NCBI RefSeq assembly: GCF_009834875.1
Contig: NZ_WVHT01000014.1
Coordinates: 1-64,000, forward strand
Source: Hufsiella arboris
GTDB taxonomy: Bacteria; Bacteroidota; Bacteroidia; Sphingobacteriales; Sphingobacteriaceae
DNA: 64,000 nucleotides
Direction: 5' to 3'
Position 1 is the stretch's first letter. Each line of letters begins with the position of its first letter. The notes below the pieces were generated by a model that saw only the letters and a list, made by a program, of their open reading frames with translations, made no database searches and was not told where the DNA came from. A program made the translations under genes and the position numbers. This document shows positions 29,563 to 37,897 of this stretch, piece after piece.

Positions 29563-32500
29563 ATGGCCAGTACTATAGAACCAACAGTTGCCGGTAAGCA
29601 GGTAGATGAAGCAGAAATAACTTTCCAGCTGGATGAGTTCTATCTTGACCTCCAGGAGGACGGAAATAAGATCCGCTTGCTGGATCGCGATGAGATCCGG
29701 CGAAGGCCTTTTCCTGGATTACGACCTTACAAAACGTCCGAGTTCCAATTGTTTAAAGGTCGCGGCGGGCAAGCCGAAGAACTAATTCAGCGGCTTAAAA
29801 AGAATAAATTCCTGGCGGTTATCGGCAGTTCCGGAACGGGTAAATCATCTTTAATAAGGGCGGGACTAATTCCACAGCTGTTCGGCGGTTACCTGCACGA
29901 AGCCGGAAATAACTGGAACATCGCAATCTGCCGGCCCGGCAAAAATCCGCTCGGCAACCTGGCGATAGCGCTTGCAAGCGTAAAGGAGCGTTCCAGGGAA
30001 CAAAGCAGGATATTGCATGCATACAATGAGATCTATCCACTTTTAAGCAGCTCTATCTACGGCTTACTCGACGTAAATAACCTGCTCAACCATGAAAATC
30101 CCGACGAAAACAAAAGAAACCTCCTGGTCATCATCGACCAGTTTGAAGAACTTTTCCGCTTTTCACGAAGCGACCTGGCACAGGACAATATTGAGAGCCA
30201 TTTCGTTAACCTGCTGCTAAAAGCTGCTTTACATCCGGCGGGAGCAGTATATATTATTACTACGATGAGGTCGGAATTCCTGGGCGACTGTGTAAGTTTC
30301 CAAAGCCTGCCCGAAGCAATAAATAGCGGGCAGTATCTTGTGCCGAAACTCGACCGGTCGCAGATAAAAGAAGTGATCGAAGGGCCGATAAAACTTACCG
30401 GAAAAAGTATAGCGCCGGGCCTCGTGGAACTGCTTATCAATAAAATTGACGAAAGTACGCTGAAAGAAAACCACGATCAGCTGCCAATACTTCAGCATGC
30501 GCTGATGCGCACTTATCAGCAAGCCGAAAAAAACAGTTCCGAAGCTGAAATTTGCTATGAGGATTATAAGAGCACCGGGGGTATGGAAGAGGCGCTCGCT
30601 AATCATGCAAGAGATAAATTCAATCAGCTGACAGACCGAACTTCGGGAGATGAGCTTTCCAAAAAGCAGGAAATTGCTAAAATCATTTTCCAGGCGCTTA
30701 CTGATTTAAGCACCGGACAGAAAGGCGGCCGAAGACCTTTACAGCTTAGCAATATCTATGAGCTGGCCACGCTCGTTCATGCAACACCCGATGAGGTAAA
30801 TGAAGTGATAAACAACTTCAGGGGCGAAGACACATCTTTCATCATGCCGCCTGATACGACACCTTTAAGCCCAAATGTAATCATTGATATTTCTCACGAA
30901 AGCCTGATGAGAAACTGGGATGAGCTGGACGAGTGGATCAGGGAGGAATTAAAATACGGTAAGTTATATACGCGTCTAAACGAAAAAAGACTTTTATACG
31001 AAAACTACAAGGATGAGCCCGTAAAAGGAATTTTACTGCGTGAATTGGAATCAATGGAATCGCAGCACCCGATGAACTGGGCCTGGGCGTCCAGGTATCA
31101 TACTGACCTTGGCACCGACGCTTCCGACGAACAGCACAAGGAGATTTTTTCAAAAAACATGAAGTTTCTTGAAGAGTCTATAACCTTAAATAACCAGGCG
31201 GAAGAGCAGGAAAAAAACAGGATTGAGCAGGAAATACAACGCGCGGAAAAGGAAAAGAACCGCAAGAAAGTAATCTCCATCCTTACTGTTGCTACAATCA
31301 TTTCCGTAATAGCGCTTGCCTGGGCAATTGTGCAAACGAACAAGGCAACCACCGAAGCAGCAAGAGCCAATAAAAGCGCAAGCCAGGAAAAAGATGCCAG
31401 GCAGAAAGCTGTTACCTCACAGCAAGATGCTCTTAACCAGGCGAGAATTGCCAACACTCAAAAAAACCAGATTGCAGCACTTCAAAAAATCTCTGATCTG
31501 AAAGCGAGACAGGCAGATTCACTACGGCTGATTGCGGAAGGACAAAAAGCAGAACTAGGTAAGCAAAGCAAAAACCTGGAGATGCAGCTGGCTATCAATG
31601 CATTGCAGCGGGAGTACTTTTTCAGGTCACGTCATCTGGATTCGGTAGAAAAGCAACGGCTTATCAGCGCCATATTCAAGCAGCAATTACCAAAAGTTAA
31701 GAAGAGCAATTTCAGCAAATTCTATGATGCCGGAATGTTGAGCGGTGTTAATATGGCTGTAAGAGCTGGTGACACAGTTACCACCAATCCGGTTGTCGGC
31801 TTACGCCTGGCCGACACTGTATGGATGCAGCAAAGCAGTAAGCCGGTGCAGGGCCTGCTGGAAAACATATTTAAGGAAAACATTTTCTATAAGCAAAAGA
31901 TCAAGTCGCCCGCCGACATAGACGCGATTGATATTTCACCTAATTCCGGCCGATTTATCGCATCGGGACAAGCGTCCTTTCTATCCGGTTCTTTAAACAA
32001 AGACAGCCTGAAAATCGAGCCTGCCATGGGTGCACAATCCGAGGCAAACGAATGGATAGCGCTTTCATTTGTTAACGACAATAAGGCCGTTGGCCTATCG
32101 ATAAACGGAGATGTTGTAGAGTTAGGAAGCGGCGGCGGACAGATTGTCCGCAGAATAAGGGTGCCGGTGTCTGCTAAGTTTTCGCCCGACGGAAGTCAGC
32201 TGGCTGCGATATATCGCGATGGATTGAAACTCTATACATTATCGGGTAAAACAAGCAATATCTCCGACTCTGCCACTTTAGCCTCTTCTATCGTTTACAC
32301 ACAAGCAAAAAAACTGCTGTTTTCAAGCGACAGCAAACGATTGATCGCCATAAATACCGGTTACTCAAAAATATGGGACACCGCAACAAAAAGGGAGCTG
32401 GCTGCGAACAACGTCAATCTTTACGCCCTTTCATCGGCATGCTTCACCACAGATGGCAAATATCTCGTTACAGCAAAAAGCACACGTATTAATTTGCTGA

Positions 32501-33570
32501 GAGCCGATTCTTTAAATTCAGTAAGCGGCTTTTATGTTCCTCTGCCGAAAGAATATGGTGGTTTCACCAGCATTTCAAACATAGCCCTATCTCAGGATGG
32601 GAAAAAACTAATCCTCCAGTCGGGCGGAAAGGCTTATTTAATAACAACGGCGAAAAATGATTTACTTTTCAAAATCGACCCGTTAAAAAGAGCGAATAGC
32701 ATTACATCGCAGCCTGTTGTAATCAGATTGCTCAATGGCACAGCCGCCTACTCCCCATTAATTACTCCTTCATTTTTAACGTCCGAAAAAATCATATCGG
32801 CCGACGAGAGCGGCTATATGTACTTGTGGGATATAAACGCCAGATACGCCAATTTAAATGATGCATTTGCAAGTGTCAGGCCTATTACAAGACTCTCATT
32901 TGAAGAAAAACTTGCAAGAGATCTGATCGATTTTAACGCATTGAAAGCTTCAACAGACAAAGTATTGCTTGAAACAGCTGCGAATTATTATTACGGAAAA
33001 GGTGTTGCAAAAACGGAGTACGACCGCAAAGCAAGAGAACTTTATTTAAGGTTATTGCAACTCGACAAAGAAAATCCTAACGAGGTATACATAAAGCGTA
33101 TCATCCAGATAAATACCGAGCTGATTGCCAACGAAAAAAACGAAATCGATGTTCGGAGTTATTACCGGAGCCGGGTTCAGAGAACAGCCGAAAACATTGA
33201 ACTTACCAAAGAATATCTCAAACTGGCTCCCGACGACGATGAAATCAAAGGAACGCTGTCCAGGTCGTATGGCTCACTTTCTTTTTACTTGTTGTTTACG
33301 CATGACTATGATGGCGCAATAAAATCGGCAAATACAGGATTAAGCCTTAATCCTGAAAACACCTGGATTAACACCAATCTTGCTCTTGGCTATTTACTGA
33401 CAGATCGTTTTGAAGACGCAAAAAAAATCTATACAGATTTTAAGGACCAGGAAAATGAGGGTCGGAAATTCAGGCAAATGTTTTTAGACGATTTTAAAGA
33501 TCTCCAGGCTGCCGAAATCATTACAGGAAACGAGCCTGGTGTATTAAAGATTAAAGAAATTCTAAAATAA
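29563..33570 (+). CDS. STAND-family NTPase (nSTAND1-like) with TM, beta-propeller and TPR
   Basis: 1335 residues. After a short N-terminus comes FPGLRPYKTSEFQLFKGR, which introduces the NTPase. Walker A is GSSGTGKSS (88-96, K94), Walker B is LLVIIDQFEELF (D192), and sensor-1-like arginine is in TTMRSEFLG (R236). A winged-helix region (about 330-520, SHESLMRNWDELDEWI) follows. A charged coiled coil (545-680) is interrupted by one membrane segment (about 570-591). A degenerate WD40-like propeller follows (about 760-1130, FSPDGSQLAAIYRDG, FTTDGKYLVTAK, YMYLWDINARY), then TPR-like helices (about 1150-1320). This is the plan of bacterial NLR-like sensors: ligand sensing by the C-terminal repeats, ATP-driven assembly, effector in the partner TIR protein. 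It is encoded in an operon with TIR and SLATT-like genes. Confidence 0.88.
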   Translation: MASTIEPTVAGKQVDEAEITFQLDEFYLDLQEDGNKIRLLDRDEIRRRPFPGLRPYKTSEFQLFKGRGGQAEELIQRLKKNKFLAVIGSSGTGKSSLIRAGLIPQLFGGYLHEAGNNWNIAICRPGKNPLGNLAIALASVKERSREQSRILHAYNEIYPLLSSSIYGLLDVNNLLNHENPDENKRNLLVIIDQFEELFRFSRSDLAQDNIESHFVNLLLKAALHPAGAVYIITTMRSEFLGDCVSFQSLPEAINSGQYLVPKLDRSQIKEVIEGPIKLTGKSIAPGLVELLINKIDESTLKENHDQLPILQHALMRTYQQAEKNSSEAEICYEDYKSTGGMEEALANHARDKFNQLTDRTSGDELSKKQEIAKIIFQALTDLSTGQKGGRRPLQLSNIYELATLVHATPDEVNEVINNFRGEDTSFIMPPDTTPLSPNVIIDISHESLMRNWDELDEWIREELKYGKLYTRLNEKRLLYENYKDEPVKGILLRELESMESQHPMNWAWASRYHTDLGTDASDEQHKEIFSKNMKFLEESITLNNQAEEQEKNRIEQEIQRAEKEKNRKKVISILTVATIISVIALAWAIVQTNKATTEAARANKSASQEKDARQKAVTSQQDALNQARIANTQKNQIAALQKISDLKARQADSLRLIAEGQKAELGKQSKNLEMQLAINALQREYFFRSRHLDSVEKQRLISAIFKQQLPKVKKSNFSKFYDAGMLSGVNMAVRAGDTVTTNPVVGLRLADTVWMQQSSKPVQGLLENIFKENIFYKQKIKSPADIDAIDISPNSGRFIASGQASFLSGSLNKDSLKIEPAMGAQSEANEWIALSFVNDNKAVGLSINGDVVELGSGGGQIVRRIRVPVSAKFSPDGSQLAAIYRDGLKLYTLSGKTSNISDSATLASSIVYTQAKKLLFSSDSKRLIAINTGYSKIWDTATKRELAANNVNLYALSSACFTTDGKYLVTAKSTRINLLRADSLNSVSGFYVPLPKEYGGFTSISNIALSQDGKKLILQSGGKAYLITTAKNDLLFKIDPLKRANSITSQPVVIRLLNGTAAYSPLITPSFLTSEKIISADESGYMYLWDINARYANLNDAFASVRPITRLSFEEKLARDLIDFNALKASTDKVLLETAANYYYGKGVAKTEYDRKARELYLRLLQLDKENPNEVYIKRIIQINTELIANEKNEIDVRSYYRSRVQRTAENIELTKEYLKLAPDDDEIKGTLSRSYGSLSFYLLFTHDYDGAIKSANTGLSLNPENTWINTNLALGYLLTDRFEDAKKIYTDFKDQENEGRKFRQMFLDDFKDLQAAEIITGNEPGVLKIKEILK

Positions 33571-33591
33571 AAGCTGGTTTGATAAGAGCTT

Positions 33592-34098
33592 ATGGAAAAA
33601 GAAATTTTTGAAAAATATGTCGAAGAACGTTATAAAGGGCAAATGGATTATTACAAAAATGCTTCCGCCCGCAACCAAAAACGGTATCAGCAGTTCCAAT
33701 GGGTATTAATTATCCTATCGGCGCTGACACCTGTTTTCGCAGCATTGCGTGTCGGCAAAATCGGCGCGCCAGGTTTAACTTCGGCTGTTGACCTAAACGT
33801 TGTTGTATTGATAATCTCATCGATCGTAGCCATTCTGACAACCGGCTTAAAAACCTTCAATTACCAGGAACTATGGGTTAACGCACGCGCTACCTACGAA
33901 AAGCTTAAGCCTGAAATCCATTACTATAATTTCAATATTGGCCCGTATGGTGTTACCGGCGTTGATAAAGAATCGGTTTTTGTAACACGTGTCGAAGAAA
34001 TGTTAACCAATGAACACAACCAATGGCCGCCGGCTAAAACGATGAAAGACGTTTCCGAAAAGAACGGCGATACGGACAACGAGCAAAAAACTCAATAG
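33592..34098 (+). CDS. SLATT-like two-TM protein (DUF4231)
   Basis: 168 residues. An N-terminal amphipathic stretch (EKYVEERYKGQMDYYKNAS) precedes two membrane helices (about 36-55 and 70-90). A conserved cytosolic helix (YQELWVNARATYEKLKPEI) follows, then GPYGVTGVDKESVFVTRVEEM and NEHNQWPP. This is the DUF4231/SLATT arrangement. Comparative genomics has proposed SLATT proteins as membrane or pore effectors of nucleotide-dependent conflict systems; that role is inferred for this family, not shown here. It lies 21 bp after the STAND gene, on the same strand, and probably forms the third component. The charged tail (KNGDTDNEQKTQ) is variable. Confidence 0.85.
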   Translation: MEKEIFEKYVEERYKGQMDYYKNASARNQKRYQQFQWVLIILSALTPVFAALRVGKIGAPGLTSAVDLNVVVLIISSIVAILTTGLKTFNYQELWVNARATYEKLKPEIHYYNFNIGPYGVTGVDKESVFVTRVEEMLTNEHNQWPPAKTMKDVSEKNGDTDNEQKTQ

Positions 34099-34196
34099 CC
34101 GTTATTAGTTCGAGACAATCTCAAAGATGAGAGTTCCGGATATAGATCACTGTAGCTTGCAGATGTTCCTATTTTAGTGTTTCAAACATTGAGTAT

Positions 34197-34586
34197 ATGC
34201 CTGTCGAAAAAACAATCATTTTTGTATGTGCAATGTATTGCCTTGCATTGGCCATTTTCCATGCAATGTTCTGGAAATTGTTCAAATGGGAAAAAGATCT
34301 TGCGTCATTGACTTCTGCAAACAGAGCTATTATACAGATTTTAAATTGTCGCCTTATCTATTTCTTTCTTTTCGCAGCTGCCATTTGCATTCTATACCCT
34401 GTCGAACTCTATACTACAAAACTGGGGAAAGCGTTTTTGTCAGGCATGTCAATCTTCTGGCTGGGCCGGACCATAGAACAATTCATCTTTCTCCGCGTCA
34501 ATTCAAAGGTCGTTCACTTGCTGACACTGGTGTTTTTTATAGGTGCTGTTTTGTTTATTCTGCCGGTATTTTTAAGTAATACCTGA
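34197..34586 (+). CDS. Small hydrophobic membrane protein
   Basis: 129 residues with four predicted membrane segments (about 5-25, 52-70, 78-95 and 103-125). Between the first two lies a short charged loop (WKLFKWEKDLASLTSANRA). I do not recognise the family and see no catalytic motif. It follows the SLATT-like gene after a 98-bp gap, long enough for its own promoter. It may therefore be independent of the TIR-STAND operon. It converges with the GH32 gene. Confidence 0.7.
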   Translation: MPVEKTIIFVCAMYCLALAIFHAMFWKLFKWEKDLASLTSANRAIIQILNCRLIYFFLFAAAICILYPVELYTTKLGKAFLSGMSIFWLGRTIEQFIFLRVNSKVVHLLTLVFFIGAVLFILPVFLSNT

Positions 34587-34599
34587 TCTCCCAAACAAA

Positions 34600-36126
34600 T
34601 CACTTCCAGATACTTTTCAGCGGCGTAATTCTTAATTCGTCTACAAGAAGTGATTCTTCGGCCGTCGCGGATAATTTTGTAAACGGCTGCTTAGAAAAGA
34701 AAATACTGCTCATTACAGTCAGACCGTTATCAGCAAATAGTTCCACCGATGCCCTATCGACTATCAATGTCAGATCGAATGCTTTGCCCGCAGTAAGCCG
34801 CGCAGCGGTATGCCTGGCCGCGAATTCTTTATTGAAATCGGTTTGGCCCGAGTTAACACGGTCGATATAATAAGCATTTACTTTGCTGTCAAATCCTATT
34901 TTAAGTTTTTCTCCATTAACATCCGATAATTCCAAGGAAAAATCTTTAAGAAGCTTACCAGTGATCTTAAGTTCAAATTGTCCGGGAAGGCTTCCTGTTT
35001 TATCGCTCAGGTCGCCTTTGCCGATATCAAGTTTTGAGAGAGAAACGGATTTCCCGGTCGTTATAACGCCTAATTCTTTCACCGGCGTTGAAGCAACGAG
35101 GATATTTTGTCCTTCCTTTTTAAGGCTCAGCTCGCGGGGTATTGTCATGGCGTTGCGCCATTTTTCCGTAGGAACTTCGTTCGCGTAGATCCAGTTACTC
35201 ATCCAGCCCAAAAAGATTTTGCGGCTTCCGGTGTTCGACCAGGTTATTCCCGCGTAATCGTCGGGACCATAGTCTATCCAACGCACAGTTGTATCACGGG
35301 GGCGGAAATTTTTGCCGTCAAAGTCGCCCACAAAATATTGCGTTGCCGAGCCGCCATTTGGTCCGCCGGGATTAATGCTTACTATCAAAATCCAGTACTG
35401 TTTTCCGTTAAGGCTGAGAGGGAAAAGATCGGGACATTCCCAAACGCCGCCATGTGCGCCCAGATCCTTTCCAAATTCGCTTTCAAGGTTCCATTCTTTA
35501 AGATTGGGTGATGAATAAAAAGTTATCCGATCTTTCGTTGCCAGCGTCATGATCCACTTTTTACCAGCTTCGTACCACATTACCTTCGGGTCGCGAAAAT
35601 CGGTAATCCCCGGATTTCTCAGCACCGGATTACCTTCATATTTTGTCCAGGCTTTTCCATCATCCAGACTATAAGCCAAGCTTTGGTTTTGAAACTTGTC
35701 GGATTTCTCCTTCTCTCCTTTCGGATCATGATGCGTAAAAATTGCCACCAGCGGCGGTTTGCCATCTTTCCCAAATCCTGAGGTATTATTTACGTCGGCA
35801 ACTGCACTTCCCGAGAAAATATAACCCAGGCTGTCGGGGTATAACGCAATTGGCTGCTCCTGCCAGTGAACAAGATCCTTACTCGTAGCGTGACCCCAAT
35901 GCATCGGCCCCCAAACCGTTCCCGCCGGGTAGTGCTGAAAAAAGAGATGATAAACACCCTTATAGTACACCATGCCATTCGGGTCGTTCGTCCAGTGAAG
36001 CTTCGGCGAAAAATGAATTTGCGGGCGATACGGTTCGCCGAACAGATCTGCCTGGGAGGTTTGCCCTTTTGAAATACTGGCCGCCAGAAGGCAGCAGCCG
36101 GCAAGTAATAGCTTTTTAAAATTCAT
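34600..36126 (-). CDS. Secreted GH32 fructan hydrolase (levanase/invertase type)
   Basis: 508 residues with a signal peptide (LLLAGCCLLAASISKGQ). A five-bladed propeller follows, with catalytic nucleophile D48 (HWTNDPNGMVYY), transition-state stabiliser D179 (DFRDPKVMW) and acid/base E230 (VWECPDLFPL). A C-terminal beta-sandwich (about 370-508) ends with DRASVELFADNGLTVMSS. It hydrolyses fructose-containing sugars outside the cytoplasm. Exo-levanase versus invertase cannot be decided from sequence. There is no adjacent fructose transporter or SusCD pair. The gene stands alone on the minus strand, 288 bp below the esterase. Confidence 0.93.
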   Translation of the reverse strand: MNFKKLLLAGCCLLAASISKGQTSQADLFGEPYRPQIHFSPKLHWTNDPNGMVYYKGVYHLFFQHYPAGTVWGPMHWGHATSKDLVHWQEQPIALYPDSLGYIFSGSAVADVNNTSGFGKDGKPPLVAIFTHHDPKGEKEKSDKFQNQSLAYSLDDGKAWTKYEGNPVLRNPGITDFRDPKVMWYEAGKKWIMTLATKDRITFYSSPNLKEWNLESEFGKDLGAHGGVWECPDLFPLSLNGKQYWILIVSINPGGPNGGSATQYFVGDFDGKNFRPRDTTVRWIDYGPDDYAGITWSNTGSRKIFLGWMSNWIYANEVPTEKWRNAMTIPRELSLKKEGQNILVASTPVKELGVITTGKSVSLSKLDIGKGDLSDKTGSLPGQFELKITGKLLKDFSLELSDVNGEKLKIGFDSKVNAYYIDRVNSGQTDFNKEFAARHTAARLTAGKAFDLTLIVDRASVELFADNGLTVMSSIFFSKQPFTKLSATAEESLLVDELRITPLKSIWK

Positions 36127-36322
36127 GGTTCTTGATTAGCTGAAGTATAAGCTCGTATGCAGCTTAACAATCATTAATAAAGTTAAGCTAATTATTTTTC
36201 GAAAAAACCAATATGCAGCCATACCGTATTTCATATATCTATCTGAAAACTATGAAAGACATTATTTTTATTCACGGCGTGCCTGATTTTCGAAGACTCG
36301 TAGTTTGCTTAGCTTATAACCG

Positions 36323-36359
36323 TAAATGTAATCTTTCGAGAGCCCGAAGATGACATTTA
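36323..36359. repeat. Bipartite hairpin between the esterase and GH32 genes
   Basis: The outer stem is TAAATGT / ACATTTA. The inner stem is TCTTTCG / CGAAGA plus one A-T pair, with a six-base loop (AGAGCC) and one bulge. It lies 56 bp after the esterase stop and 197 bp before the GH32 start, with no T-run. It may be a processing or attenuation element. The rest of 36127-36414 shows no convincing gene; a 33-codon plus-strand frame at 36252 spans the hairpin and is not supported. Confidence 0.45.
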
Positions 36360-36414
36360 AAAAGATTCTTCTGACTTAGTGACATTAGACTTAACCGTAT
36401 GCAACAGCTTTGCA

Positions 36415-37233
36415 TTATTGTTTTCTCTTTACTGTCGCAGCAACTTCTTTCAGCAACAACGGAAATGCAGGTTCGGCCATACCGCCATGATCAAAACCAT
36501 CAAGTTCATATAAGCGGGTGGTTTTATTTCCGCTAAGCTTCATCATTCGCAACAAATAAGCATTCTCTTCATAGCGGCCTAAAAGTTCCAGCTCGCGATC
36601 ACCGGTTATAAGCACCATCGGCGGAGCATCGGCCCGCACATGATACAAGGGAGCATACTCGTCAATAACAGGTTGTGTGTCTTTCATTCCTCTTTCCTGG
36701 CGAATAGTAAAATGTGTGATGGCTTGCCCGCTGAAGGGCACAAGTTCTGCGATGTTATTGGCGTCTATGCCATACTTATTGAGGTATTTTTTGTCAAGGG
36801 CGATCATCATTCCCAGGTAGCCGCCAGCCGAATGACCTGAAATAATTACCAGGTTCGGATCGCCTCCATAACTACTGATATGTTGAAAAACCCATGCGAC
36901 GGCTGCGGCTGCATCTTCAATGTATGCCGGAGCTTTCACTTTAGGCGATAATCGATAACCTATGCCAACTACCGCATAGCCTTTGTCCATCAATGCTTTC
37001 GGCAGTTCCTTTGAACCGGAGGTTATCCCCCCGCCATGAAACCAAACGATAGTGGCGAAGTTCTTTTTGTTCTTCGGATAGTAAAAATCCAGTTTGCATT
37101 GTGATGAAATATAGGCATCGGCCCTGTTCACCGACTCCGGGTAATAAGGAATATCTTTTTGAGTTACATAATCCTGTTGTGCCTTTGCTACGATGCATCC
37201 AAACAGGAAAAAGAGGAGTAATAGCCGTTTCAT
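36415..37233 (-). CDS. Secreted alpha/beta hydrolase (esterase)
   Basis: 272 residues with a signal peptide ending CIVAKAQ. The oxyanion motif is FHGGGITSG. The nucleophile is S135 in ISGHSAGGYLG, the HSL-type GHSAGG elbow. The Asp in LITGDRELELLG and the His in DGFDHGGMAEP complete the triad. It acts on esters in the periplasm or outside. Substrate unknown; related proteins include acetyl esterases for plant polymers. It is upstream of the GH32 gene on the same strand, but the 288-bp gap suggests independent control. Confidence 0.9.
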   Translation of the reverse strand: MKRLLLLFFLFGCIVAKAQQDYVTQKDIPYYPESVNRADAYISSQCKLDFYYPKNKKNFATIVWFHGGGITSGSKELPKALMDKGYAVVGIGYRLSPKVKAPAYIEDAAAAVAWVFQHISSYGGDPNLVIISGHSAGGYLGMMIALDKKYLNKYGIDANNIAELVPFSGQAITHFTIRQERGMKDTQPVIDEYAPLYHVRADAPPMVLITGDRELELLGRYEENAYLLRMMKLSGNKTTRLYELDGFDHGGMAEPAFPLLLKEVAATVKRKQ

Positions 37234-37301
37234 GGTCGAATGTAATTATTCGGATCTATTTCCGGCAAAAACTAACTTCTTTTATCTGCTTCATTAATTT
37301 G

Positions 37302-37499
37302 CTATCCAACCTTCTCAAAAGCATATTTGCCCTTTACATGGTGATTTAGATAACGGCCTTTTACAAGTGAGGCTTTTAATTCCTTGTAAACTTTCTCAGG
37401 CACCCGCTGGTATTCATAAATTATTCCGGTGACAAAAACAACGCGAAGCAGCTCTTTTTGCTGATCGTAGACTATTTCATTTATCACCGCAGAAGGCAT
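37302..37499 (-). CDS. KTSC-domain protein
   Basis: 65 residues. The sequence AVINEIVYDQQKELLRVVFV, then YEYQRVPEKVYKELKASLVKG and YLNHHVKGKYAFEKV, matches the KTSC domain (named after its lysine, threonine, serine, cysteine motif). The family is small, occurs alone or fused to phage or lysyl-tRNA synthetase-like proteins, and has no established function. It is probably in one unit with the 87-residue unknown ORF upstream (gap of 11 bp). Its location beside stress-type genes is notable. Confidence 0.8.
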   Translation of the reverse strand: MPSAVINEIVYDQQKELLRVVFVTGIIYEYQRVPEKVYKELKASLVKGRYLNHHVKGKYAFEKVG

Positions 37500-37510
37500 A
37501 TGCAGACAGC

Positions 37511-37774
37511 TTATCGGGCGTTAACACCTGTATCAAACGGTTCGGCGCCATCCATCTCACTCAGTATCTTGTTTCCAAGTTCGCGGATCTCCGCTTCCGC
37601 AAGCCAGCTCGATGAACTGGCTTTCCAACCATCTTCCGTGTTTTCAATGAGCAATGGCTGCGGATCGTTAATCTCCCTTTCTACCGAAAACTGGTGTTTG
37701 TTATTATCCATTGCTTCCACAATCAGATCTGAATTTTCTCCGTTTACAGAGAATTGAGTTTTAAAGCGTTTCAT
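37511..37774 (-). CDS. Small uncharacterised protein
   Basis: 87 residues from ATG 37774 (MKRFKTQFSVNGENSDLIVE). It is a soluble protein with a beta-rich first half and a helical end (SSWLAEAEIRELGNKILSEM). There is no signal peptide or membrane segment, and I recognise no family. It is followed 11 bp later by the KTSC gene. The frame is open six codons further, but ATG 37774 gives a normal-looking N-terminus. It is kept as real because the composition is protein-like and it shares a unit with KTSC. Confidence 0.6.
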   Translation of the reverse strand: MKRFKTQFSVNGENSDLIVEAMDNNKHQFSVEREINDPQPLLIENTEDGWKASSSSWLAEAEIRELGNKILSEMDGAEPFDTGVNAR

Positions 37775-37848
37775 AAAGCAGTTTCCATACACAACAGCCT
37801 GCTTTCCATGAGGTTTTTATTAAATTTTATTACAGGAAAAGAAGTTAC

Positions 37849-37864
37849 TGGCATAGTTGTGGCA
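37849..37864 (+). promoter_or_regulatory. Sigma-54-type -24/-12 promoter for the SDR gene
   Basis: TGGCATAGTTGTGGCA has GG (37850-37851) and GC (37862-37863) separated by 10 bases. The -24 half is near-perfect; the -12 half has TGGC instead of TTGC. It would start transcription about 23 nt before ATG 37898. Confidence 0.4.
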
Positions 37865-37897
37865 CTTCATTAAATACATCTAACAAACAACATACTT

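Noticed and set aside
36252-36353. 33-codon plus-strand frame (MKDIIFIHGVPDF).
   Set aside because: It spans the bipartite hairpin, has no homologue I recognise, and is too short to support.
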